Shown piece after piece: positions 7,693 through 16,051 of a stretch of DNA of 64,000 bases; position 1 is the stretch's first letter; each line of letters starts with the position of its first letter. The stretch is from NCBI GenBank assembly GCA_016705695.1, contig JADJLA010000018.1, positions 296,765 to 360,764 of the forward strand. Reading direction: 5' to 3'. The position numbers were made by a program, and so were the translations under genes. Under the pieces are notes generated by a model. The model worked only from the letters and a program-made list of their open reading frames with translations. It was not told the DNA's origin and did no database searches. The stretch is from Sphingobacteriaceae bacterium. Its GTDB lineage: Bacteria; Bacteroidota; Bacteroidia; B-17B0; Aurantibacillaceae.

Positions 7693-9231
7693 TTATTGGC
7701 GGTCGAACGGAATGGTGATGATGAAAGTGCTGCCTTTTCCAACCTCACTTTGAACTTCAACTGTGCCGCCGTGTTTTTCAACTACTGCCAAAACGTACGA
7801 AAGCCCCAAACCAAAGCCTTTTACATTATGAACGTTTCCGGTTGGTACCCTAAAGAACTTATCGAAGATCTTCCGTTGGTTCTCTTTACTAATACCTATA
7901 CCGTTATCCTTAACCGATATTTTAATGGCAGTTTCGGTGTTTTCGGTCTTAACCCCAATTTCGGGAACTCCTTGGGTATATTTAATGGCATTATCTATAA
8001 GGTTAAATACAATATTGGTCAAATGCACCTTATCGGCTACTATTTTATACTTCTGAGCTAAAAGAGAAGTATTAATTACCCCACCTCTTTGGCTAATGAG
8101 TAATTGGGTATTATTGATAGCGTTATTAATGATCTCGTGGATATCGATCTCGGTTAGCTTTAATTTAAACTCGCCTTTATCTAATATCGATGTTTGAAGG
8201 ATGCTTTCTACTAATACACTTAAGCGCTTATTTTCATCCCGTATCATTTTCAAATAACGGGTTTGCTTATCGGGGGTTTGACTTATAGAAGAATCGCTTA
8301 ACATTTCGCTTGCCAAAGAAATAGTACTTATGGGTGTTTTAAACTCATGCGTCATGTTACTAATAAAGTCGTTCTTAATGGTAGAAAGCTTTTTTTGTTT
8401 CAAATTTGAGGCTAATATGATATAGAAAGAGAATAGAAAAATGAGCATTACCAATACCGACATTACCAAAAGAGGGTAGATATCCTTGAAAATATCCTTT
8501 TTTTGATTGGGGAAGTTAACCATTAGGTAATTTTGATCGGTAAATGTATTGTTAGGTGAAAGGGATATCTTATAAAGGCCTAATGAATCGGTGTCCATTT
8601 CGGCAAATTGCAATTTGCTAGGACTATTGCTTCCCGGAAAAAGATCGGTAACGTAAAAGCAGTACTTTGCATTGATCCCTTTATTGCTCAACTCGAGTTT
8701 TAATAAAGAATCGATCGCAGTTGTATCAATTCTTTGTTTATAGTTATTATAAGCATCAAAAGATTCCTCCGATTTAAAAAAATCAGCCCCAAGCTTAGAT
8801 GCATTTTTAAGATCGTTGAACTCGGCCGTTAGATCACTTTTAGAAAGCTTTGTTTTATTTAAGAATTCAGCGAAATAAGGATTGGAATGATCCATAGTAC
8901 CCATAGAATCGCGGGCAATATCTTTTGAAACAAATCGGGTGATCTTGTGCCCATTACTATCAATGGTAAGTTCTTGGATATAACGAAAATTTCTGCTGCC
9001 ATCGTTGATCCCTTTAACTTGTTTTTTTATACGAACGCTTTTGTAGCTTCGGTTAGGGTCAAGTCTATCAAGAGTTTGTTTGGTAAGGTTTAAAGCTTCG
9101 TTAACCTTTTGCTCAAACACCTCTTCTTTTACTTTAAAATCACTCTTTATCCAAAAGATCTGAATGATGATCAAGGTAGCCATAGCTACAGAGAACAAAA
9201 TAGTGATTAAGATAAGATGCTTACGCGTCAT
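7693..9231 (-). CDS. Membrane sensor histidine kinase
   Basis: 512 residues. The first membrane span is at about 6-27, followed by a periplasmic sensor region of about 230 residues without a recognisable domain. The second span is IYPLLVMSVLVMLIFLFSFY at about 255-280. The cytoplasmic part has the phosphoacceptor box THEFKTPISTISLASEML, then the N box NLIDNAIKYT, G1 DNGIGIS and G2 GFGLGLSYV of the ATPase domain. It should phosphorylate the response regulator encoded just downstream. All catalytic motifs are present. Confidence 0.93.
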   Translation of the reverse strand: MTRKHLILITILFSVAMATLIIIQIFWIKSDFKVKEEVFEQKVNEALNLTKQTLDRLDPNRSYKSVRIKKQVKGINDGSRNFRYIQELTIDSNGHKITRFVSKDIARDSMGTMDHSNPYFAEFLNKTKLSKSDLTAEFNDLKNASKLGADFFKSEESFDAYNNYKQRIDTTAIDSLLKLELSNKGINAKYCFYVTDLFPGSNSPSKLQFAEMDTDSLGLYKISLSPNNTFTDQNYLMVNFPNQKKDIFKDIYPLLVMSVLVMLIFLFSFYIILASNLKQKKLSTIKNDFISNMTHEFKTPISTISLASEMLSDSSISQTPDKQTRYLKMIRDENKRLSVLVESILQTSILDKGEFKLKLTEIDIHEIINNAINNTQLLISQRGGVINTSLLAQKYKIVADKVHLTNIVFNLIDNAIKYTQGVPEIGVKTENTETAIKISVKDNGIGISKENQRKIFDKFFRVPTGNVHNVKGFGLGLSYVLAVVEKHGGTVEVQSEVGKGSTFIITIPFDRQ

Positions 9232-9279
9232 TTACCTTCAAAGGTAACAGATTAAATGTGTTGGCTTAACTAAAAAATC

Positions 9280-10131
9280 TTAAAATGAAGAGGTGATCTT
9301 AGATCTAAGTCTGCTTACCGCCTCATCAGCAGGCGCTATGGTTTCGTAAACATATTTAAGATCCTTATCAGAGATAACATCACTCATGATACCGGAAATG
9401 GTGGTCATATCGTTCAACACAAATTGCGATTCTTTGTTTAAGTTAGATTGGCCTAATAGAACAATGATATTATCTAAAGTTTCTTTATGACGAATGATGG
9501 CCTTTACAATACCTTCGGAAGGTGTGTTTTTAGCAATTTGGCATGACGTGTAAAAACCTTCTACCCACACGCCTGCAATAATTAATGCTGAAGTAGCAGG
9601 GCGATTATTTTGTTTTAAGATCTCATCGCATTGGCGAAATGCCATCGTAATTATTTGCAAAGTAGAATCTTTATTATCACGTTGCGCCTCCATGCGATCG
9701 AACATGCTTTGATCAAACGCTTTGTTCACACCTAGTTTTTGTGAAAGAGAATTTACACACTTAAGAAAAAGGATGCTTTCTTGAGTTTGGTCAAAAACTC
9801 CCGCTACGCTGAGGTCAGATCCATACACACCAAGATTTAATGCAATGTATAATTCGGTATTATATTTTTTTACGTTACCTGGCTCGTTAAGTATTTGTGT
9901 ATCGTACTCGAGTTTGTTCTCCGAAACCAGTTTTAAGATCTCTCCTCTATCAGGTAAAGAGTTAAATACATGTTCGGCCGTTTTTTTGGTTTTTTCAACC
10001 GCAATGGCAACTTTAGCACTATCTACAGTTTCTTCGGTATGTAATGTGTCTTCCTGCTTCTCGGCATTTTTGCAAAAGGAAAGCCCTAAAAGAAGAGCAA
10101 GAATCAGTATGACATTTAAGTAAGACCTCAT
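9280..10131 (-). CDS. Predicted lipoprotein of unknown function
   Basis: 283 residues. The N-terminus is a signal peptide with a lipobox-like end, LGLSFC (Cys at about 20), followed by KNAEKQED and a low-complexity acidic linker, so it is probably a lipid-anchored envelope protein. The rest is helical (VAGVFDQTQESILFLKCVNSLSQKLGV, FRQCDEILKQNNRPATSALIIAGVWVEGFYTSC). I know similar uncharacterised proteins from Bacteroidota but no function. It lies 49 bases upstream of the histidine kinase in the same orientation and could be part of the same sensory unit. Confidence 0.75.
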   Translation of the reverse strand: MRSYLNVILILALLLGLSFCKNAEKQEDTLHTEETVDSAKVAIAVEKTKKTAEHVFNSLPDRGEILKLVSENKLEYDTQILNEPGNVKKYNTELYIALNLGVYGSDLSVAGVFDQTQESILFLKCVNSLSQKLGVNKAFDQSMFDRMEAQRDNKDSTLQIITMAFRQCDEILKQNNRPATSALIIAGVWVEGFYTSCQIAKNTPSEGIVKAIIRHKETLDNIIVLLGQSNLNKESQFVLNDMTTISGIMSDVISDKDLKYVYETIAPADEAVSRLRSKITSSF

Positions 10132-10162
10132 AAACAGTTGTTAAACAAAGGTAATCAAATTT

Positions 10163-11896
10163 TTACTTCTTCACACCTTTGTCATAGTTTATTCGGCTTA
10201 TTTCTTTCCCACTTTTGTCGTAGAAAATCCACTCTCCGTGGGGAACGCTCTGAACTTTTCCTTTTCGCGAGTCTTTTATGATGGTATAATTGGTCTTACT
10301 TTGCAGTTTTGAATTGGTGTAATAACTTAAGCTACTTCCGCTTAATTTTCCTTCATCAAAGTTTTGAATTTTATTTATTCCTCCTGTTTCGTAAAAATAT
10401 TTCCATTCGCCATTCTGATGCCCTTTACGATATTTCCCTTTTGTATCTACAAAGCTTCCTTTTTCAAACCACTGTGTGTACGAACCATGTTTAATGCCAT
10501 TCACATAACTACACTCTTCGCGCGGTGTGCCATTTTCGTACCAATACATCCATTTTCCGTTCTTTTTTCCTTTGCTATTGTATTTGCCATTATAATTTAA
10601 TTTCTCGTTGGCATACCAACCCGTCCATTGGCCGGTAATTAATCCGGCAGTAAAATTTCCTTGATCTTTTTTTATGCCATTATCCCACCAACTTGTCCAT
10701 AAGCCTTCTTCTTTTCCTTTCACATAATTTCCTTCTTGTAGTTTTGTTCCGTTCTCAAACCATGTGGTCCACGTGCTATCTTTCACATCATTTATATAAT
10801 TTCCCCGGCGCCATTGTTGCCCACCTTTATAAAAAAACCACCATGTTCCTGTTTTTTTATCGCTCAAATAATTTCCTTCATTTTCAATTTTACCATTGTT
10901 GTAGTAATATGTCCACTTTCCTTCACGTAAATTATCTACAAAACTTCCAACCATTTCGGGTTTTCCTTCGGCCGAATTAAATTTCCAAACCCCATTTTTT
11001 TTGTTGTTCACAAAATTGCCTTCGCTTTTTAATTTGTGATTTGAAAAATAACTCGAGTAATAACCATTTAAAACACCATTTTCATAAATGGCCTCGTAAT
11101 CTAATTCTCCATTGGGATGAAAAAATCGCCACTGTCCGTCTTGCGAACCGCCTTTGTATTTTCCCATGGCTTTTATGATGCCATTATCATAGGTTGCGGT
11201 TAAACTTCCATTGCCCGCACTTACTAATTGATTTCCTTTCGAATCCCAAAGGTTGTACAAATACATTACACTGTCCTTATATTCTTTATCGCATTTTGGC
11301 GTATTATTCGGATATACTTCGGTCCAATGGCCGCACGGTTTACCTTTGCAATAATCCTCTGTGCCTCGCATTTTTCCATCTTTATAATATAAAAAAACGC
11401 GACCTTCTTTTTTATCACCTTCAAACATGCCATTGCTTTCCATTTGGCCGTTATCAAAGTAATAGGTCCATGCGCCTTCTTTTTTGCCATTCACAAAATT
11501 CTCAACACTTTTTTTCTTGCCATTTTCGTAAAATGCTACCCACGTGCTATCCGGAAGATCATTGGTGAATTTAATGATCTGTGCTACTTGTCCGTTCTTA
11601 TAGCGATAGGTATTTGTTCCCCATTTTTTTCCGCGCACATAACGCTCAACGGCCTTTAGATCGCCATCTTCGTAGTACAAACACCAAGTGCTATCTTCTT
11701 TACCGTAATTGTAAAAACCTTTGCGGTTTATTTTACCATTCTTATAATATTCGTAAAAAGCACCGTGAGGCATACCCTTATAAAAATCAGTTTCTGATTT
11801 TAGTTGAGTTTGTTCGTTATCGTAATATTCTTTTTTAAGCTGCGAAAAAGCAACGGAAGAGACGAAAATTAAAATTAAAAGTAGTGACCTTTGCAT
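10163..11896 (-). CDS. Secreted MORN/YwqK-type repeat protein
   Basis: 577 residues: a signal peptide (SLLLILIFVSSVAFSQ), then almost entirely 20-25-residue repeats of the form GxWxxYYxNGKxxxEGNYxxGKKxG, more than fifteen copies. These are MORN-like repeats of the kind annotated as YwqK family antitoxin proteins, a label that says little about function for long exported versions. Such repeats build extended beta-sheet surfaces. No enzymatic domain or T9SS tail is seen. It is followed 31 bases later by the lipoprotein gene. Confidence 0.85.
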   Translation of the reverse strand: MQRSLLLILIFVSSVAFSQLKKEYYDNEQTQLKSETDFYKGMPHGAFYEYYKNGKINRKGFYNYGKEDSTWCLYYEDGDLKAVERYVRGKKWGTNTYRYKNGQVAQIIKFTNDLPDSTWVAFYENGKKKSVENFVNGKKEGAWTYYFDNGQMESNGMFEGDKKEGRVFLYYKDGKMRGTEDYCKGKPCGHWTEVYPNNTPKCDKEYKDSVMYLYNLWDSKGNQLVSAGNGSLTATYDNGIIKAMGKYKGGSQDGQWRFFHPNGELDYEAIYENGVLNGYYSSYFSNHKLKSEGNFVNNKKNGVWKFNSAEGKPEMVGSFVDNLREGKWTYYYNNGKIENEGNYLSDKKTGTWWFFYKGGQQWRRGNYINDVKDSTWTTWFENGTKLQEGNYVKGKEEGLWTSWWDNGIKKDQGNFTAGLITGQWTGWYANEKLNYNGKYNSKGKKNGKWMYWYENGTPREECSYVNGIKHGSYTQWFEKGSFVDTKGKYRKGHQNGEWKYFYETGGINKIQNFDEGKLSGSSLSYYTNSKLQSKTNYTIIKDSRKGKVQSVPHGEWIFYDKSGKEISRINYDKGVKK

Positions 11897-12211
11897 GCCT
11901 AAAATTAAAAGAGAATAATGCGCTAATAAGGATTGGTTACAAATGTTGTGAACAAATAGGAGTTATTTAATTGAACATTTTATTTGGGCGCCGGGCGGGC
12001 TGCTACGGGCTCGCTGTTCGCTCGGCTTTTTTGTTTGGCGAAAAGCCAAACAAAAAAGAGCTAAACCCTCCGCATCCCTGGCGCGGTTGGTAAAAAGAGG
12101 CAGCTGCTGTTTTTGAAGTACGATCCGCTCTATTTCGCGACCACACGGAATTACGGGAAATAAAAAAGGGAGCCAATTAGCCCCCTTTCATTAATTTGTA
12201 ATTTCTAAAAA
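11897..12211. other. Intergenic region with GC-rich structured repeat
   Basis: No gene is seen. About 11985-12125 is much richer in GC than its surroundings. It contains a 14-bp perfect stem CTTTTTTGTTTGGC / GCCAAACAAAAAAG around a GAAAA loop (about 12027-12059), followed by a GCATCCCTGGCGCGG segment. I recall similar segments in intergenic regions of other Bacteroidota, so it is probably a dispersed repeat. The trigger factor terminator is at its right end. Confidence 0.5.
12162..12189 (-). terminator. Terminator of trigger factor gene
   Basis: On the minus strand GGGGGCTAATTGGCTCCC forms a stem (AAAGGG/CCCTTT outer pairs) followed by a T6 run. It lies 23 bases after the tig stop codon. Confidence 0.7.
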
Positions 12212-13552
12212 TTAGTTATTCTTAAAAAAATCATCGTAGCTAACTTCTTTTGTGTTTAGTGAGCAAGTTGATTTTATTAATTCAAGCACTTTGCGAGTGT
12301 ACATATTCTCGTAAATTTTTTGCGCTTCTTTTTCTTTACTTAATAAGCTTAATGCGATTTTACTTACTTCTTCATCGCTTGTTTGCTGCCCGTATTTTGC
12401 ATATTCTGAACGGATATAGCCTTTTGCTTCTTCGGTAGCCTCTTGATTGCTAACAGTAATGCTATTGTCTTTAATGATCTTATTCTCTATCAATTTCCAT
12501 TGCATCGATTTAGCGTATATAGGATATTCTTTTTCTAATTGCTCTTCGCTAATTGGCTTTTCGTTAACAGCCAATAACCAACGCTTTAAAAATGCATCCG
12601 GTAAACCAATTCCTAATTGATCTACTAATGTTTTTTCAATTTCAGCTTGTAAAAATTTATCAGCGTCAACCTGGAACATTAATCCTAATTCGTGTTTTAC
12701 TTTATTTCGGAATTCTTCTTCGCTGTTTACAATACCTGGACCATAGATCTTATCAAATAATTCTTGATCTAATGCCGCATCGTCTAAACGCGCAATATTC
12801 TTTACAGTTAATTGTAAATTAGAATTAAATGTTTCTGCTGCGTCTTTATCAATTCCTAACGACACGCTTTTATCTAAACCTGTTTCGTAAAGATCGTTCA
12901 CGTTCAAAACAATTTTATCTTCTTTTTTTGCACCGGTTAATTTTGCTTTTCCAGTTTCGTTCTTTAAACGATCTAGTCCTACGCTTGTGCTTTTGTAAAC
13001 ACCACCGGCTTTAATAGCGCCTGTTTCATCTAATTCGTTGATGTCAACAAACACCACATCTTTATCGCCTGCAACATCAGGGTTAATTGGTTTACCATAA
13101 TTACGACGAACATCTTTAATGTATTTTTCTACCAATTCATCATCGATCTTCACTGTTTTATAATTGAAACTTGTTTTGTTATCTAACTTCACATTGAACT
13201 GTGGCGCTAAACCAATTTCGTATGTAAATTCAAAATCGGTTTGTTTCTCAAAGTCAATCGCTGAATCTTGTTTAGGCATCGGATTTCCTAAGATCTCGAT
13301 CTTATTTTCTTCAATGAATTTATGAATAGATTCGTTCAATAATTTATTGATCTCATCCACCATTATTTGAGTACCATATTGTTTTTTGATCATTCCTTCA
13401 GGAACTTTACCAGGACGAAATCCCGGCACAGAAGCCTGTCTTTGAACTTTTTTAATTCCTTCTTTAATTTTCGATTCGTAATCGGCAGGACCAACTTTAA
13501 TAGTTATTTCAGCGTTCAAACTGTCGATCTCTTTCTTGGTGATATTCATCAT
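12212..13552 (-). CDS. tig: Trigger factor (ribosome-associated chaperone / PPIase)
   Basis: 446 residues. The N-terminal ribosome-binding domain has the signature VPGFRPGKVPEGMIKKQYG (in E. coli the GFRxGxxP loop contacts L23). A central FKBP-like region follows but is diverged, as is usual in Bacteroidota. The C-terminal helical domain (FLQAEIEKTLVDQLGIGLPDAFLKRWL onward) forms the chaperone arms. It acts on nascent chains at the ribosome exit tunnel. The start has two adjacent Met codons. TATTTTTG at 13572-13579 on the minus strand is a good -7 element, 20 bases before the start. Confidence 0.93.
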   Translation of the reverse strand: MMNITKKEIDSLNAEITIKVGPADYESKIKEGIKKVQRQASVPGFRPGKVPEGMIKKQYGTQIMVDEINKLLNESIHKFIEENKIEILGNPMPKQDSAIDFEKQTDFEFTYEIGLAPQFNVKLDNKTSFNYKTVKIDDELVEKYIKDVRRNYGKPINPDVAGDKDVVFVDINELDETGAIKAGGVYKSTSVGLDRLKNETGKAKLTGAKKEDKIVLNVNDLYETGLDKSVSLGIDKDAAETFNSNLQLTVKNIARLDDAALDQELFDKIYGPGIVNSEEEFRNKVKHELGLMFQVDADKFLQAEIEKTLVDQLGIGLPDAFLKRWLLAVNEKPISEEQLEKEYPIYAKSMQWKLIENKIIKDNSITVSNQEATEEAKGYIRSEYAKYGQQTSDEEVSKIALSLLSKEKEAQKIYENMYTRKVLELIKSTCSLNTKEVSYDDFFKNN

Positions 13553-13664
13553 TTTGATTTTTATTGGGCAGCAAAAATAAGGATTTTTTTACAGACGCCC
13601 TCCCCAAAAAGCAATAAAAAAGCCCTGAAACTTGCGGTCAGGACTTAAATTCGTTAAAACACCC

Positions 13665-13829
13665 GGGGATGTGTCTGAAAAGTATCTATTCATGCTTTTC
13701 TGCGTCTTTTGTATTCCTGCTTCGTTGCTTTCCTTGACCAGACTCCTTTGAGTATGGCCTTCAGAAAGCGCCTAGCATGAATACAAAATACTTGAAAATC
13801 AAAGAAAACCTACTTTTCAGATACACCCC
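13665..13829. repeat. Hairpin-repeat element, copy 1
   Basis: 165 bp bounded by an inverted repeat: GGGGATGTGTCTGAAAAGTA (13665-13684) and TACTTTTCAGATACACCCC (13811-13829). The core runs from CTTCGTTGC (13720) to AAAGCGCC (13765-13772), with a central imperfect hairpin GACCAGACTC/GAGTATGGCC. Arms TTTGTATTC (13708-13716) and GAATACAAA (13779-13787) flank it. A second, overlapping pairing TATTCATGC (13687-13695)/GCATGAATA (13775-13783) is also possible. The core is shared with 25330-25388 and 54015-54069. Confidence 0.7.
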
Positions 13830-13830
13830 A

Positions 13831-14286
13831 TTAATCGTCGGTTGGTTCGGGTGCAGAGATAGGTTTGGCACGTTTAGCTTTCATGCTTGAGGGCCAAAGA
13901 ACATTAATGATCTCATTATGTACCGTAAGCATTGATTTACTGATACCGCCCACAATATTTACATTTTCGTTGGATTTATTTTTCCAGGTACGTTTTATTT
14001 CTTCATAAGTACCATCACTTAAAAGGGTATAGCATTTGATCAATTTTCCTTTTAAAACTTCGGCTTTACCGCTATTACAAGTGGCTTTATTACCTAATCT
14101 GCTGCTGATGATCACATCGGTATAAATACCATCTTTGATCTCTTCTGCGCCGCGTTCTTCAAATTTAACGGCCCATTTGTTATAACAATTCAACTCAATT
14201 TTTTCTTCCTTTTGCGCCATTGCTATATTTAGCGAAAGGGCAAAGAATAAGGCGAACATCACTTTTGTTTTCATACGTTGAGACAT
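13831..14286 (-). CDS. Small exported protein of unknown function
   Basis: 151 residues. There is a signal peptide (MKTKVMFALFFALSLNIAMAQ); the Met at residue 5 (14274) is an equally good start. The mature part is about 125 residues with two Cys (LNCYNKWAVKFEERGAEE, NKATCNSGKAEVLKGKLIKCY) and a Pro-rich tail ending PEPTDD. I do not recognise a domain. Its stop codon directly abuts the hairpin-repeat element. Confidence 0.7.
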   Translation of the reverse strand: MSQRMKTKVMFALFFALSLNIAMAQKEEKIELNCYNKWAVKFEERGAEEIKDGIYTDVIISSRLGNKATCNSGKAEVLKGKLIKCYTLLSDGTYEEIKRTWKNKSNENVNIVGGISKSMLTVHNEIINVLWPSSMKAKRAKPISAPEPTDD

Positions 14287-14467
14287 AAACAGACTCTAAA
14301 TATAGAAAAAAACTATTATACCGCATAAAAATGAAACAAGAGGGTATTTACTATTAAAATAGTAAATAAACCCCTGCTTTTAGGCACATTAAGCTCAATT
14401 GCTATAATTTATGGCAACACTTTGCCATTTTCCGTAGTTACTTTGTTGTCTCAATATTTAATTTAAC

Positions 14468-16012
14468 ATGCTTATAAAAACATTTGGATACACGGTACAA
14501 GGCATCAGTGCCACGCAAGTAACGGTTGAGGTGAACGTTACACAAGGAATAAATTTTTACCTGGTTGGTTTGGCCGATAGTGCTATTAAAGAAAGTCAAC
14601 AGCGCATTAATGCTGCTTTGCGAAACACAGGATTTAAAATGCCCGGCAAACAAATTACCGTTAACATGGCGCCTGCTGATATTCGTAAAGAAGGATCGGC
14701 GTATGACCTCACCATTGCATTAGGAATATTATCGGCATCCGAACAAATTATGGTTGAGCGAATGCAGGAGTATGTTATTATGGGAGAATTAGCGCTTGAC
14801 GGAGATATAAGACCCTTACGCGGTGCACTGCCAATTGCAGTAAAAGCAAAACAAGACGGTTTTAAGGGAATTATTTTACCTGAGCAAAATGCCTTAGAAG
14901 CAGCAATGGTTGAAGGACTAGATGTATATGCAGCAAAAAACATAAGCGATGTGATAGCTTTTTTTGGTGGCAATGAAAGTGCGTTGAAAAAAATGGAAAT
15001 GAACATCAACGATACGTTTTTAAGCGAATTAACAAACACAGACTTTGATTTTGCCGATGTAAAAGGACAAGAAAGCATTAAACGCTCAATGGAAATTGCA
15101 GCTGCTGGTGGACATAATTTAATTTTGATCGGACCACCCGGCGCAGGAAAAACAATGTTGAGCAAACGCTTGCCATCAATTTTGCCTCCACTTACATTGG
15201 ACGAAGCGCTTGAATCAACCAAAATTCATAGTGTTGCTGGTAAAACGGGTAAAGGGCATATTGGTTTATTAACGCAAAGACCTTTTAGAAATCCGCATCA
15301 TACCATTAGCGATGTGGCCTTGGTTGGAGGCGGTAATAATCCTCAGCCCGGCGAAATTTCGTTGGCGCATAACGGTGTTTTATTCTTAGATGAATTACCG
15401 GAATTTAAGCGTACTGTTTTAGAAGTGATGCGTCAGCCATTGGAAGATCGTGTTGTAAGTATAAGCCGCGCAAAATTTAGCGTGGAGTATCCGGCAAGCT
15501 TTATGTTGGTGGCAAGTATGAATCCTTGCCCTTGCGGTTTTTATAATCATCCCGAAAAAGAATGTGTTTGTTCATCGGGTGTGGTACAAAAATATTTAAA
15601 TCGCATCTCAGGGCCATTGCTTGATCGTATCGATCTCCACGTGGAAGTTACCCCTGTTTCATTTGGGGAATTAAGCAATAAACAAACCAGCGAATCGAGC
15701 GCAAGTATTAGAAAGCGTGTTATAAAAGCACGCACAATACAAACACATCGTTTTAATACGAAGGAAGGAGTTTATTGCAACGCTCAAATGCGAACAAAGG
15801 AATTAAAATTGTATTGCGATCTGAATGAGGCCGGAAATGCCTTACTTAAAAATGCGATGGATCGCCTTGGATTATCGGCGAGGGCCTACGATAGGATCCT
15901 TAAAGTGGGACGAACTATTGCCGATATGGATGGTTCTGAGAACATTGAAGCGCAGCATATAGCAGAGGCCATACAATTTAGAAGTTTAGATAGAGAAAAT
16001 TGGGCTGCGTAA
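14468..16012 (+). CDS. comM: YifB/ComM family Mg-chelatase-like AAA+ ATPase
   Basis: 514 residues. The N-terminal ChlI-like domain (1-165) includes VEVNVTQGINFYLVGLADSAIKES. The AAA+ core has Walker A GPPGAGKTMLS, Walker B LFLDELPEF and MNPCPCGFYNHP with paired Cys, and there is a C-terminal Mg-chelatase domain. In naturally competent bacteria ComM is a helicase that promotes branch migration of incoming DNA, and YifB is the widely conserved form. The protein is full length with all motifs. It begins a plus-strand unit; the kinase gene follows 39 bases after it. Confidence 0.92.
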   Translation: MLIKTFGYTVQGISATQVTVEVNVTQGINFYLVGLADSAIKESQQRINAALRNTGFKMPGKQITVNMAPADIRKEGSAYDLTIALGILSASEQIMVERMQEYVIMGELALDGDIRPLRGALPIAVKAKQDGFKGIILPEQNALEAAMVEGLDVYAAKNISDVIAFFGGNESALKKMEMNINDTFLSELTNTDFDFADVKGQESIKRSMEIAAAGGHNLILIGPPGAGKTMLSKRLPSILPPLTLDEALESTKIHSVAGKTGKGHIGLLTQRPFRNPHHTISDVALVGGGNNPQPGEISLAHNGVLFLDELPEFKRTVLEVMRQPLEDRVVSISRAKFSVEYPASFMLVASMNPCPCGFYNHPEKECVCSSGVVQKYLNRISGPLLDRIDLHVEVTPVSFGELSNKQTSESSASIRKRVIKARTIQTHRFNTKEGVYCNAQMRTKELKLYCDLNEAGNALLKNAMDRLGLSARAYDRILKVGRTIADMDGSENIEAQHIAEAIQFRSLDRENWAA

Positions 16013-16051
16013 GAAAAAAGCTTTACATTAGTTATTATTGAACAAGAGCTT

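Noticed and set aside
9845..10123. Open frame opposite the lipoprotein gene
   Set aside because: It is fully antisense to a gene with a good lipoprotein signal and has no recognisable domain.
10309..11838. Series of open frames on the plus strand across the MORN-repeat gene
   Set aside because: They are antisense products of a repetitive coding sequence, Phe/Tyr/His-rich, overlapping each other in different frames.
13665..13829. Classical MITE or insertion sequence
   Set aside because: The ends are inverted repeats, but they differ in sequence between copies and no target-site duplication was seen, so I list it as a structured repeat family.
14596..15222. 208-codon frame antisense to comM
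   Set aside because: comM on the other strand has all AAA+ motifs; the antisense frame has none.
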